This document shows positions 17,246 through 24,631 of a stretch of DNA of 64,000 bases, in pieces. The notes beneath the pieces were generated by a model. It was not told the origin of the DNA. It saw nothing but the letters and a program-made list of their open reading frames with translations, and ran no database searches. Source of the stretch: Streptomyces nodosus (GTDB lineage Bacteria > Actinomycetota > Actinomycetes > Streptomycetales > Streptomycetaceae); contig NZ_CP023747.1 in assembly GCF_008704995.1 (NCBI RefSeq), forward strand, positions 3,312,501 through 3,376,500, in the 5' to 3' direction. How positions within the stretch are numbered: position 1 is the first letter of the stretch; every line of letters begins with the position of its first letter. The position numbers and the translations under genes are program-made.

Positions 17246-18625
17246 TCAGTCGGTCACCGGGCGGGGCCGCACGACCGGGCTCGGTGTCTCGGCAGGCGGC
17301 GGTAGGGGCACGTCGGGCCGGAAGGGTTTGAGTCCGGGCAGGTCGGGGACCAGGTGGGCCGACTCGCGGCAGGCCTCGGCAGCATCGCCGAGGGAGAGGT
17401 ACGGCGTGCGGATGCGGGACCAGCCGCCGGAGGTGTCACCGGCCACGGCGAGGCCGGGCCGTTCGGGGGCGATGGCGCAGGCGGCGGAGACCGCCTCGGG
17501 GGCGATGTCGCCGAGTGCCATCTTGGCGGAGGCTTCGTCGTTGACGCGGTGGCAGACGCGGCCGGTCAACTGGGCCCGCAGCATGGTCGCGCCCTTGCCC
17601 AGTTCGGCGCCAAAGCGCTGGCCGCAGACCCCCAGGTAGATGCCGGCGGCCCGGCCGAGCTGGGCGAGCCGGATGAGCTGGGTGACCATCTCGTCCCGGC
17701 GTTCCGCGTCCTTCTTCGTGGCGACGAGGAAGAGTTCGGCCGCCTCGTCGACGAACAGCACGACAGGCATGGGGCGTTCGTGCTCGGGCAGGCCCCAGAT
17801 GTCGGAGGTGATCTCCTCGTCCGGCGTACTCGGCGCGATGCCCTGCCGGGCCTTGATCAGGTCGTACCGGTCCTCCATTTTCTTGATCAGCACGGGCAGC
17901 AGCTCGGCGGCCTGCTCCGGATCGGTGGCGAGCGCCGACAGGCGCGGAGCGAAGGGCGCCAGTTCCACGCCCCGCTTGCAGTCGATGCCGACGAGGGCGA
18001 CGGGTTGGCAGGCGAGTCCGGCGACGAGGTGACGCAGGTACATGGACTTGCCGGACAGCGTGGCGCCGAGGGTGAGTTGATGCGGCATGGCGCGGTAGTC
18101 GCGTACGAACGGAGTGGCGTCCTCGCGCAGCGCGACCGGCACCCGAAGAAGGTCCGGACGGAGCTTTCGCGGCATGCGCACCCGCCGCAGCACGTCGAAG
18201 CCGACGAGCCGCAGTTCGCCCACGCCCGGCTTGACCGTCGTCACGTAGACGGCGTGGACGCCCCGGGCGTGCCGCTGCCGTTCGGCGGAGGCGGCCACGT
18301 CGGCGGGTTCCTGCCCCGGGGCGAGCCGCAGACGGACCCGCAGCCCCGTCGTGGTCGGCCGGATAATCCCGCGACGCGGCGGTACGGGCCGGACCTCACG
18401 GCGGGTGGTGGCCTTGACCGCCAGGACCCGCCACCGGGAGGGAGCCACAGTCAGCCCGCACGCCTCCATGACCGAGCCGTAGGAGCTGAGCAGTCGGACC
18501 GTGGACACCGGTAAGCCGACCGTGGACCAGTAGACGCCGGGGTGTCTCGCCCGGACGTAGGCGGCCCCACCGCCGAGTGCGGCGACGGGACCACCCACCT
18601 CCAGAAGCGTTGCCAGGTCGGTCAT
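17246..18625 (-). CDS. FtsK/SpoIIIE-type DNA translocase (TraB-like)
   Basis: 459 residues. Septal DNA translocase of conjugative Streptomyces elements, moving double-stranded DNA from donor to recipient. A short membrane-proximal N-terminus is followed by the ATPase: Walker A GATLSGKS at about residues 187-194 and Walker B VVLFVDEAAEL at about 288-298, then QLGRAAGIYLGVCGQRF. The C-terminus is Pro-rich. The start ATG overlaps the preceding stop (TGATG), so it is coupled to the small upstream gene. It lies 88 bp upstream of the DUF2637 gene on the same strand. Confidence 0.88.
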   Translation of the reverse strand: MTDLATLLEVGGPVAALGGGAAYVRARHPGVYWSTVGLPVSTVRLLSSYGSVMEACGLTVAPSRWRVLAVKATTRREVRPVPPRRGIIRPTTTGLRVRLRLAPGQEPADVAASAERQRHARGVHAVYVTTVKPGVGELRLVGFDVLRRVRMPRKLRPDLLRVPVALREDATPFVRDYRAMPHQLTLGATLSGKSMYLRHLVAGLACQPVALVGIDCKRGVELAPFAPRLSALATDPEQAAELLPVLIKKMEDRYDLIKARQGIAPSTPDEEITSDIWGLPEHERPMPVVLFVDEAAELFLVATKKDAERRDEMVTQLIRLAQLGRAAGIYLGVCGQRFGAELGKGATMLRAQLTGRVCHRVNDEASAKMALGDIAPEAVSAACAIAPERPGLAVAGDTSGGWSRIRTPYLSLGDAAEACRESAHLVPDLPGLKPFRPDVPLPPPAETPSPVVRPRPVTD

Positions 18626-18980
18626 CAGGCCGTGGCCCCCATGGCGGCCGGGAAGGCGGCCGGGGTGACGGCGGCGGCCCGGAAGGCGATGCCATGCCGC
18701 TGCTGGCCGTTGAACACGCTCTCCCACGGCCGGGCGATCAGGCCCGGCAGAGAGACCGGGGCACCGAGAGCGAGGCCTTCCGACACCCCGCTCTCCGGAA
18801 CGGTCACCTTGATCAGGGACGACTCCCCTCCTCGATGTAGACGACGCCGACGGTCATCAGCGCCTCACCGCTGACGGCGTCCTTCGCGATCTCGCCCGAC
18901 TGCCGGTCGCGAACCTTGGGCTCGGGCGCATCGGTCAGCAGGATCGTCGCGGCCGAGGTCTCCACACGGATGGTGCGCAA
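18625..18980 (-). pseudogene. AICE-conserved small protein, apparently frameshifted
   Basis: Two abutting frames look like halves of one protein of about 118 residues found upstream of AICE translocases. The first runs from a TTG at 18980 (after AGGAAG) to a stop at 18813 and ends LMTVGVVYIEEGSRP. The second, ending at 18625, contains VTVPESGVSEGLALGAP and WESVFNGQQRHGIAFRAA. One base missing in a G run near 18825 would join IEEG to ESSLIKVTVPES. It could be a true single-base deletion, a sequencing error, or two separate short genes; no strong RBS precedes the second. Function is unknown. Confidence 0.5.
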
Positions 18981-18995
18981 GGCTTCTTCCTATCT

Positions 18996-19085
18996 ACTCG
19001 TCTAGACAAGATGCAACCTACGAACCCGACTTCGCCGGGAACGGGGTCACCCTGCCACACAACTTGCCCACTCGTCTATACGAGT
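18996..19085. promoter_or_regulatory. Two KorSA-like palindromic operators
   Basis: CTCGTCTAGACAAG (18997-19010) and ACTCGTCTATACGAGT (19070-19085) share the ACTCGTCTA half-site and flank the start of the transfer operon, between it and the 3' end of the GntR gene. A related site precedes the GntR gene itself. They are the likely targets of the GntR/KorSA-like repressor for silencing transfer genes. Confidence 0.6.
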
Positions 19086-19135
19086 ATGCGTGTCGAGGCG
19101 TACGAGTCCAAAGAAGTGGCCTCGCGCACCGCCGA

Positions 19136-19924
19136 TCAGGTCGCCGGAAGCTGGTAGGAGAGGACGTACGCGTCCGCCGCCATCACGGTGTCGCAGACCT
19201 CCACGGCCCGCCCCGCAGTGTCGAAGGCGGTACGGATCAGGTGGATCACCGGCACACCGGCGGCCAGTTGCAGCGTCTTGACCTCCGACGGGGAGGGCAT
19301 CCGGGCCCGGATCTCCTCCTCGAAGTGGTCGAGCTGGTGGCCCAGTTCCTCGAGGCGGGCGTAGATGCCGCCGGGGCCTGGGTTGGGTTCGGCGATCTGG
19401 GTACCGCGGGCGATGTCGAGCGGGAGGTAGGACGTGGCGAACTCGACCGGCCGGCCGTCGAGCAGGTACCGGCGGCGCCGGGCGAGCACGCGCCGCACGG
19501 AGTCGCCGAGTCGGTTGGAGATGTCCTGGCTGGCCTTCTCCTCCTTGACCTCCAGGCTGTCGACCTTCGGCTGACTGCTGGCGGCGTCGGCCTCCACGAT
19601 GAACGCGGACTTGCCCTGTTCACGGTGGCGCCGGGCGAACCGGTCGGAGGCGAGCCGTCGCACCGGTGGCCGGGGCCGGACGAAGACGCCCTTGCCGTGC
19701 TCGGCGTGCACCAGCCCTTCACCCTGGAGGATGGAGAAGGAGTTCCGGACCGTCATCCGGGAGACTCCGTAGTGCTCGACCAGTTCAGCCTCGGAGGGCA
19801 GCTTGTCCCCCTCCTTGAATCGCCCACGGTCGATGGCCTCGCGCAGCTGGTCGGCGATCTGCCGGAAGACGGCACGATCACTGGTCGGGTCGAGGCCGCC
19901 GAGAATGCTCGGTAGAGACGTCAC
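19136..19924 (-). CDS. GntR-family repressor with UTRA domain (KorSA-like)
   Basis: 262 residues. N-terminal GntR winged helix (FRQIADQLREAIDRGRFKEG, LPSEAELVEHYGVSRMTVRN) and C-terminal UTRA ligand domain (VEFATSYLPLDIARGTQIAE, VPVIHLIRTAFDTAGRAVEV). It is equivalent in position to KorSA of pSAM2, which represses the transfer and activator genes. The GTG at 19924 has AAAGGAG 5 nt upstream. Palindromes of the form CTAGACGAGT occur before its own start and before the transfer operon, consistent with autoregulation. The effector is unknown. Confidence 0.88.
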   Translation of the reverse strand: MTSLPSILGGLDPTSDRAVFRQIADQLREAIDRGRFKEGDKLPSEAELVEHYGVSRMTVRNSFSILQGEGLVHAEHGKGVFVRPRPPVRRLASDRFARRHREQGKSAFIVEADAASSQPKVDSLEVKEEKASQDISNRLGDSVRRVLARRRRYLLDGRPVEFATSYLPLDIARGTQIAEPNPGPGGIYARLEELGHQLDHFEEEIRARMPSPSEVKTLQLAAGVPVIHLIRTAFDTAGRAVEVCDTVMAADAYVLSYQLPAT

Positions 19925-19937
19925 GCGTACTCCTTTA

Positions 19938-19952
19938 GGTATCTAGACGAGT
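19938..19952. promoter_or_regulatory. KorSA-like operator upstream of GntR gene
   Basis: GGTATCTAGACGAGT lies 14-28 bp upstream of the GTG of the GntR gene. It shares the CTAGACGAGT core (reverse complement ACTCGTCTAG) with the sites at 18997 and 19070 and sits in the divergent region shared with the NUDIX gene. Confidence 0.55.
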
Positions 19953-20007
19953 GGGCGAGTCTTGTTGCTACGGTGGAGAGCCTAGTCAGCCGAGAGGGCC
20001 GAGGAAC

Positions 20008-20439
20008 GTGAGCACAGAACGCCCGCACTCCGTGAGCGTCGCCGGGGTCATCGTCGATGACCAAGGCCGGGCCCTCCTGATCAAGCGTCGCGACAACGGT
20101 CACTGGGAACCCCCGGGCGGGGTCCTCGAACGTGAGGAGACCATCCCCGAAGCCCTCCAGCGTGAAGTCCTCGAAGAGACCGGCATCAAGATCGAGCTTC
20201 CCGCGGCCCTGACCGGCGTCTACAAGAACATGACGGGCCTGATCGTCTCCCTCGTCTTCCGCTGCCGGGCGGCCGACGGTACTCCCACCACGGGGGACGA
20301 GACCCGTGCACTGCGCTGGGCCACCCGCGAAGAAGTCATCGAACTTGCCGACGAGGCGTACGCGATCCGCGTCCTTGACGCACTCGACGCGGCGTCCCCG
20401 CCGGCCACCCGCGCCCACGACGGCGTGAAACTCGTCTAG
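20008..20439 (+). CDS. NUDIX hydrolase
   Basis: 143 residues. The NUDIX box is intact: GGVLEREETIPEALQREVLE followed by ETGI, fitting GX5EX7REUXEEXGU. It hydrolyses some nucleoside-diphosphate-linked substrate; the exact one cannot be predicted. NUDIX genes next to the repressor are typical of AICEs such as pSAM2. The GTG at 20008 after GAGGAAC gives a normal N-terminus (VSTERPHSVSVAGVIVDDQG). It is divergent from the GntR gene and shares its operator region. Confidence 0.88.
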   Translation: MSTERPHSVSVAGVIVDDQGRALLIKRRDNGHWEPPGGVLEREETIPEALQREVLEETGIKIELPAALTGVYKNMTGLIVSLVFRCRAADGTPTTGDETRALRWATREEVIELADEAYAIRVLDALDAASPPATRAHDGVKLV

Positions 20440-20479
20440 CCCGAACCCGCTGCACATGGCGGCCTACCAGCATGAAGGA

Positions 20480-20505
20480 ACTTGTATGCACGAGTATACG
20501 AGTAC
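20480..20505. promoter_or_regulatory. KorSA-like half-sites at start of HATPase gene
   Basis: CACGAGTATACGAGT (20489-20503) holds two CGAGT words around GTATAC and is preceded by ACTTGTATG. It lies over the start codon region of the HATPase gene and resembles the other ACTCGT/ACGAGT sites, so the HATPase gene is probably repressed with the rest of the element. Confidence 0.45.
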
Positions 20506-20914
20506 AGCCCGGGTGTGGGGACTGTCTTGCCCAGGTTTCCCGGAAGAGGTCAGCCGAGCCCGCCGCTGGACGCGGGACATCCTGCGTGGATCTCCCCTGG
20601 CCGAGGACGCAGAGCTGATCGTGAGCGAGCTGAGCGCGAACGCAATCCTCCACACGGCCAGCGGCCAGACATCCGGCAGCTTCCATCTGGCCCTCGCGGT
20701 CTCCCCGCAGGTGATCGCTCTGTCTGTCACGGACGACGGAGGCAGAGGCACCGCACCGAAGGTCGAGCACCAGGACCAGGAGGCGGAGCACGGCCGAGGG
20801 CTCGACATGGTCAGCGCGCTCGCTCACCGGGTGGTGGTCCACAGCAGCCAGAGCGGCCACACCATCACCGCGGAGCTCTTCACCGACATCCGACCGGGAG
20901 CCCACCTGTGCTGA
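20486..20914 (+). CDS. RsbW-like ATP-binding (HATPase) protein
   Basis: 142 residues, GHKL ATPase fold of the anti-sigma kinase type. N box AELIVSELSANAILHT, G1 SVTDDGGRG and G2 EHGRGLDMVSALA are all present. Streptomyces carry many such stand-alone proteins, most uncharacterised and some acting as anti-sigma factors. The ATG at 20486 is chosen because AAGGAA precedes it; an upstream ATG at 20456 adds ten residues. Its stop overlaps the next gene. In the AICE it may link element control to host signalling, which is inference. Confidence 0.82.
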   Translation: MHEYTSTARVWGLSCPGFPEEVSRARRWTRDILRGSPLAEDAELIVSELSANAILHTASGQTSGSFHLALAVSPQVIALSVTDDGGRGTAPKVEHQDQEAEHGRGLDMVSALAHRVVVHSSQSGHTITAELFTDIRPGAHLC

Positions 20915-21294
20915 TGGACAAGCCCACCCGCGGCTACTGGTGCGAGTGCTGGACGGAAAACCTCGGGGAGACGACAGAGAAGCCAACCTTCCGCGCTTCC
21001 TTCGACGCGTACTCGGCGCCCCAGGCAGACAGATGGGTAGCCGTCGCGCTCCGCACGATCTCACCGGCACTCGATTCCGACGCCTCGGACGAGGCATGGG
21101 CATGGCTCCACGATGGCCGCAGCGAAACGAGGCGTGCCCTACTGCGTCAGGAACCATGCACGGTGACCATCACCCACGCTGGCACCCGCATCACCTGGAC
21201 CATCCGCCCAGTGCTCTTCCTGCCGCTCGCACACCGTCAGGGCGCCGAACTCCCAGCTTGTGCACACGACTTCAAGCCCCACGCCACAGACTGA
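20908..21294 (+). CDS. Hypothetical protein coupled to the HATPase gene
   Basis: 128 residues, no recognised domain. It starts at a GTG (20908) with GGGAG 7 nt upstream, or at an ATG 6 bp later that overlaps the HATPase stop (TGATG). The sequence is soluble and rich in Trp (RGYWCECWTEN, WVAVALRTI, AWAWLHDGR, ITWTIRPVL). The overlap suggests co-translation with the HATPase and possibly a partner role. I recall similar small proteins beside HATPase genes in Streptomyces islands, but function is unknown. Confidence 0.6.
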   Translation: MLMDKPTRGYWCECWTENLGETTEKPTFRASFDAYSAPQADRWVAVALRTISPALDSDASDEAWAWLHDGRSETRRALLRQEPCTVTITHAGTRITWTIRPVLFLPLAHRQGAELPACAHDFKPHATD

Positions 21295-21532
21295 GTTACA
21301 ACTTTCTTTACGGGTTCAAGCACCCGTCGTCGCTTCGCTCCTCCGGGCGGGCATACAGAGCATGAGGTCAGAACACGTCGTGGCTGGGGCGGTCGGCTCC
21401 ACGATTTTAGCCTCGCGCTTTCACGAAGCGGGCTGTCCAAGGGCTGACCAGAAACGAGGAAAGCGCCCTTGACCTGCGACGATAGGACTTGCTGAGGGTC
21501 CTGTTGGCTGCAAGGAAAAGAGCACTTTCCAG

Positions 21533-22909
21533 GTGAGAGAGCCTATCTCGTCGTACCCGCGTGTCCGTGTCCAGGGGGACGGCCGTCAGGTGGTCTCGCA
21601 GGCAGGTTCGGTCCTGCTGGTGGAAACGGTCCGCAAGGCCGGTCTCGACCAGGTGATATCCGCCGTGCTTGCTCCGTGGCGGAGGCCGCGGGCCCTCCAC
21701 GACCCGGGGAAGGTCGTCCTGGACCTCGCCCTGGCGGTCGCGATGGGCGGGGACTGCTTGGCCGACGTGGGCATGCTGCGGGCCGAGCCGGCCGTGTTCG
21801 GGCCGGTCGCCTCCGACCCGACGGTCTCCCGCCTGATCGACACCCTCGCCGCCTCCGGCGACACCGCCTTGCAGGCCATCCGGTCCGCTCGGGCCGAAGT
21901 CCGCGACAAAGTCTGGGAGTTGGCTGGCCGGAAGGCGCCAGACGCGGACGGGACGGTGACCATCGACCTGGACGGGGTGCTGGTGATCGCGCACTCCGAC
22001 AAACAGGACGCCGCCCCGACCTGGAAGCGGACCTACGGCCACCACCCGCTGATGGGGTTCGTCGACCACGGCCCGGCCGGCACCGGGGAACCCGTCGCGG
22101 CCCTGCTCAGGCCCGGGAACGCGGGATCGAACACCGCCTGTGACCACATCACCGCAGCCCGCCTGGCCCTCGCTCAACTGCCGAAGAAGTACCGGCGCGG
22201 ACGGCAGACCCTGATCCGCACCGACTCCGCAGGCGGCACCCACGACTTCGTCGCCTGGCTCGCCCAGCGCGGGCGCTGGCTGTCCTACTCCGTCGGCATG
22301 GTGATCACCGACGCGATCCACCAGCACGTGCTGAAGGTCCCGACCTCGGCCTGGACACCGGCCGTCGAGCCGGACGGCGAGATCCGGGACGGCGCCTGGG
22401 TTGCCGAACTCACCGGCGACGTCCTGGCCGGCTGGCCGAAGGGCATGCGGCTGATCGTCCGCAAGGAACGACCTCACCCGGGCGCCCAGTTGAGGCTCAC
22501 CGACGCGGACGGCATGCGGCTGACCTGCTTCGCCACCAACACCGTTACCCGGCCGATCGCCGACCTCGAACTCCGTCACCGGCTGCGGGCCCGGGCCGAG
22601 GACCGCATCCGGGCCGCCCGGGCCACCGGGCTGCGGAACCTGCCCCTGCACCACACCGCTCAGAACCGCATCTGGCTCGAGATCGTCCAGATCGCGCTGG
22701 ACCTGCTGGCCTGGATGCCGATGCTCGCGCTGACCGGCAAGGCCAGACTCTGGGAACCCCGCCGCCTGCGGCTCCGCCTGTTCACCGCGGCCGGGCAACT
22801 CGTCACCACCGGGCGCCGGCGGATCCTCCGTCTCGCCCGGCACTGGCCCTGGACCAGCCACATCACTGCCGCCCTCGACCGGCTCGCGCACCTCCCGAAC
22901 CCCGGCTGA
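21533..22909 (+). CDS. IS1380-family DDE transposase
   Basis: 458 residues, full length for the family. Family-type features are the N-terminal domain (LHDPGKVVLDLALAVAMGGD, DPTVSRLIDTLA), the first catalytic Asp region (GTVTIDLDGVLVIAHSDKQD), the second Asp region (QTLIRTDSAGGTHDFVAWLA), and the C-terminal VTRPIADLELRHRLRARAED with HHTAQNRIWLEIVQIALDLL. The last motif fits the IS1380 C-terminus. The GTG start lacks a strong RBS, common for IS elements. No frame disruption is seen, so it may be active. Confidence 0.85.
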   Translation: MREPISSYPRVRVQGDGRQVVSQAGSVLLVETVRKAGLDQVISAVLAPWRRPRALHDPGKVVLDLALAVAMGGDCLADVGMLRAEPAVFGPVASDPTVSRLIDTLAASGDTALQAIRSARAEVRDKVWELAGRKAPDADGTVTIDLDGVLVIAHSDKQDAAPTWKRTYGHHPLMGFVDHGPAGTGEPVAALLRPGNAGSNTACDHITAARLALAQLPKKYRRGRQTLIRTDSAGGTHDFVAWLAQRGRWLSYSVGMVITDAIHQHVLKVPTSAWTPAVEPDGEIRDGAWVAELTGDVLAGWPKGMRLIVRKERPHPGAQLRLTDADGMRLTCFATNTVTRPIADLELRHRLRARAEDRIRAARATGLRNLPLHHTAQNRIWLEIVQIALDLLAWMPMLALTGKARLWEPRRLRLRLFTAAGQLVTTGRRRILRLARHWPWTSHITAALDRLAHLPNPG

Positions 22910-23027
22910 CCAGCAGATTCCCTGTCCCGACAAGCAGCACCACCCGACCCGGAGCAGTGGAACCCGGCGCCTACCCGAGGCGACACCCGGGCCGCAGCCC
23001 TGCCCGCCCTCAACCGCAGAACGAGAA

Positions 23028-23056
23028 ATGGTCCGCCAACTCCGTCGGCGGACCAT
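23028..23056 (+). terminator. Hairpin after transposase
   Basis: A perfect 10-bp stem, ATGGTCCGCC with GGCGGACCAT, and a 9-nt loop, 118 bp downstream of the transposase stop, near the right end of the IS. Confidence 0.6.
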
Positions 23057-23077
23057 CACGAAAGTTCGAGGTTAGAC

Positions 23078-23198
23078 AGCCACTTTGGGGCGAGCCTCGA
23101 AGATCATGGCCCCAACGTCGTGCTTTACCGGGCAGGTCCACAGACTGCCCGACTCGCCGGAAGCTTACGGGGCCATGATCACTCGCCCCAAAGCAGCT
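23078..23198. repeat. Nested inverted-repeat structure, about 120 nt
   Basis: Four stem segments nest in order: AGC/GCT; CTTTGGGGCGAG (23083-23094) with CTCGCCCCAAAG (23182-23193); GATCATGGCCCC (23102-23113) with GGGGCCATGATC (23169-23180); and CGGGCAG (23129-23135) with CTGCCCG (23145-23151). All pair without mismatch. The result is one long imperfect hairpin with an apical arm, next to the IS end. It could be a small non-autonomous element, a structured RNA, or a recombination site. Confidence 0.7.
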
Positions 23199-23224
23199 CC
23201 AGTCCAAAGTCGTTCCACCGACCT
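23197..23224 (+). repeat. 28-bp direct repeat, copy 1
   Basis: CTCCAGTCCAAAGTCGTTCC plus CACCGACCT recurs at 24553-24580 with one mismatch (T to C). The two copies bracket a 1.33-kb block holding two hypothetical genes, suggesting that the block was inserted or can be excised. Confidence 0.75.
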
Positions 23225-23237
23225 TGCGCCAAGATCA

Positions 23238-23828
23238 TCAGGCGCCACGGCGGAACCAATAGCTAGCACGATCCGGCCGCCGCAGACGCAGGCGCTTCGC
23301 GTCATAGGCTTGTCGTGCCTTGAGAGCCCCTTCCGCAGCACTGAAGTTGCTGACTGGGCGATAAATATTCCGACCCTGCAGACCTGTGAGCGCCGCCTGG
23401 GTAAGAAACGGGTGCTGCAGTCCCAGCGCCACGACGGCCTGCATGGCTGCCTCCTGTTCGGCGCCCCCGACTGCGTGAACGCGAAGCTGCACTATGTCCA
23501 ACGCAGCATCGATGCGCTTCAGCAAGTCAGGATCGGTAGGTCCAGTGATCTGGTTGGCGAGCTGAGTTCGGAGGACATCAACTAGCGCCCCCTCCTGAAG
23601 CAGAGGTTCCAGCGCGCCCTCACTCACCACTGAGTCGCCTCGGGCATGCGCCCTACTCATGAGCGCGACGAAAGCGGCCGCAACCCTGGCGTCAGCTTCG
23701 ACAAGCGCTACGTGGGTGAGCCTCCGCTCTTCCCGTAGCTTTACCGCAAATTGAAGGGCTGCAACAAATACGGCAGCAGTGATCGTCGCGATGCCAGTCA
23801 CAATCGCCGTAATGACCTTCGGATCCAT
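23238..23828 (-). CDS. Hypothetical membrane-anchored protein
   Basis: 196 residues, not recognised. The N-terminus has one hydrophobic helix (VITAIVTGIATITAAVFVAA) followed by a basic LREERRLTH and a long soluble, mostly helical region, so it is probably inner-membrane-anchored with a cytoplasmic domain. The C-terminus is Arg-rich (AKRLRLRRPDRASYWFRRGA). Codon use is less GC-biased than in chromosomal neighbours. It starts at the ATG at 23828 without a clear RBS. It lies within the block bounded by 28-bp repeats. Single-TM-plus-helical proteins are common in defence clusters, but no such role is shown here. Confidence 0.6.
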   Translation of the reverse strand: MDPKVITAIVTGIATITAAVFVAALQFAVKLREERRLTHVALVEADARVAAAFVALMSRAHARGDSVVSEGALEPLLQEGALVDVLRTQLANQITGPTDPDLLKRIDAALDIVQLRVHAVGGAEQEAAMQAVVALGLQHPFLTQAALTGLQGRNIYRPVSNFSAAEGALKARQAYDAKRLRLRRPDRASYWFRRGA

Positions 23829-23975
23829 GGTCAGAAGCTAGCGAATCGGCTTCACGTAGGCGTCAGCTTTAGAAGAATCGAGTAGGTAGAGCGGGAGCGT
23901 CAGGCCACTGGGCCGGCTCTGGGCTGTCGACGGCCGGTTGTTCTGCGTCGCGGTCGACGCGGTCCACGGCCCTAG

Positions 23976-24323
23976 GTGACGTTCTGGGGACGGGAGCTGA
24001 CTGTCTGCGTCCCCGCCGATCTGGAACGGTTCCTCTTGCACGCGCACTGGTGTGAGGTGCTCGATGTGTCCTACGGTCCGCGCGGGAACCCTGGTGTCAA
24101 TGGGCTCGGTCTGGTAGTGCGAGTGCAGGAGGCCACCAACGGCGTGGTGACCCGGCCGGTCATGGTGGGCCGGGCCTGGGCCGACCGGCGCACCGACGAC
24201 TGGGAAGGTGCGATCCCGGAATGTGAATGGTTGGGTCGTCTATGGCCTCATCCAGGTGGAACGGAATCCTGGCCCCCGCCCGGTCACAAGACGCGCTGGG
24301 GCGGCTGGCAACCTCCCTTCTAG
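23976..24323 (+). CDS. Small hypothetical protein, possibly 5'-truncated
   Basis: 115 residues from a GTG at 23976 (VTFWGRELTVCVPADLERFL). No domain recognised. The composition is protein-like (HWCEVLDVSYGPRG, VTRPVMVGRAWADRRTDDWE), but no RBS is evident and the C-terminus after GRLWPHPGG is Pro/Trp-rich and doubtful. It may be the remains of a longer gene. It lies in the same repeat-bounded block as the gene at 23238-23828. Confidence 0.4.
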   Translation: MTFWGRELTVCVPADLERFLLHAHWCEVLDVSYGPRGNPGVNGLGLVVRVQEATNGVVTRPVMVGRAWADRRTDDWEGAIPECEWLGRLWPHPGGTESWPPPGHKTRWGGWQPPF

Positions 24324-24631
24324 CCCGACCCCTTCCTGCGGTGAGCTTCCGGCGCGCAGGCGGGAAGTCCGCCCCGTGCCCGCCACGTGTCCGATCGAGC
24401 GGCGAAGCCCGGGGGGGGGTAGCGGGGAACAGCGGAGCATGGCCCGAGAAACCACGGGTCAGCAATCGCCAGCTCAGACCCGATCCGCATACGCGATCTT
24501 CCAAACTGGTGATCCAGGATCGGGGAAGCGGCGCTTGACTGGGTCATTGAAACTCCAGTCCAAAGCCGTTCCACCGACCTCGGATTCTGGCTAACGGCTG
24601 ACAGCAGCACCGTCTGCAGGGCAAGATCTTT
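24324..24631. other. Non-coding stretch upstream of the DUF262 gene
   Basis: No supported gene. It holds a run of nine G (around 24410), a block at 24457-24504 that recurs in diverged form at 31530-31578, and the second 28-bp direct repeat (24553-24580). The DUF262 gene begins 52 bp after that repeat. Confidence 0.5.
24553..24580 (+). repeat. 28-bp direct repeat, copy 2
   Basis: Second copy of the repeat at 23197-23224, differing at one position (AAAGCCG instead of AAAGTCG). Confidence 0.75.

Larger units (their letters stand above)
21440..23080 (+). mobile_element. IS1380-like insertion sequence (ends approximate)
   Basis: It carries a single full-length DDE transposase gene with a hairpin after it. 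Candidate ends are CTTGACCTGCGACG near 21470 and its loose reverse complement around CGAACCTC-type sequence near 23065-23076 (AAAGTTCGAGGTTAG), but I could not define clean terminal repeats or a target duplication by eye. It separates the transfer module from the cargo module. Confidence 0.55.

Noticed and set aside
21407..23059. Minus-strand 550-residue frame over the IS
   Set aside because: Antisense to the DDE transposase; Gly/Arg/Asp-rich with no motif.
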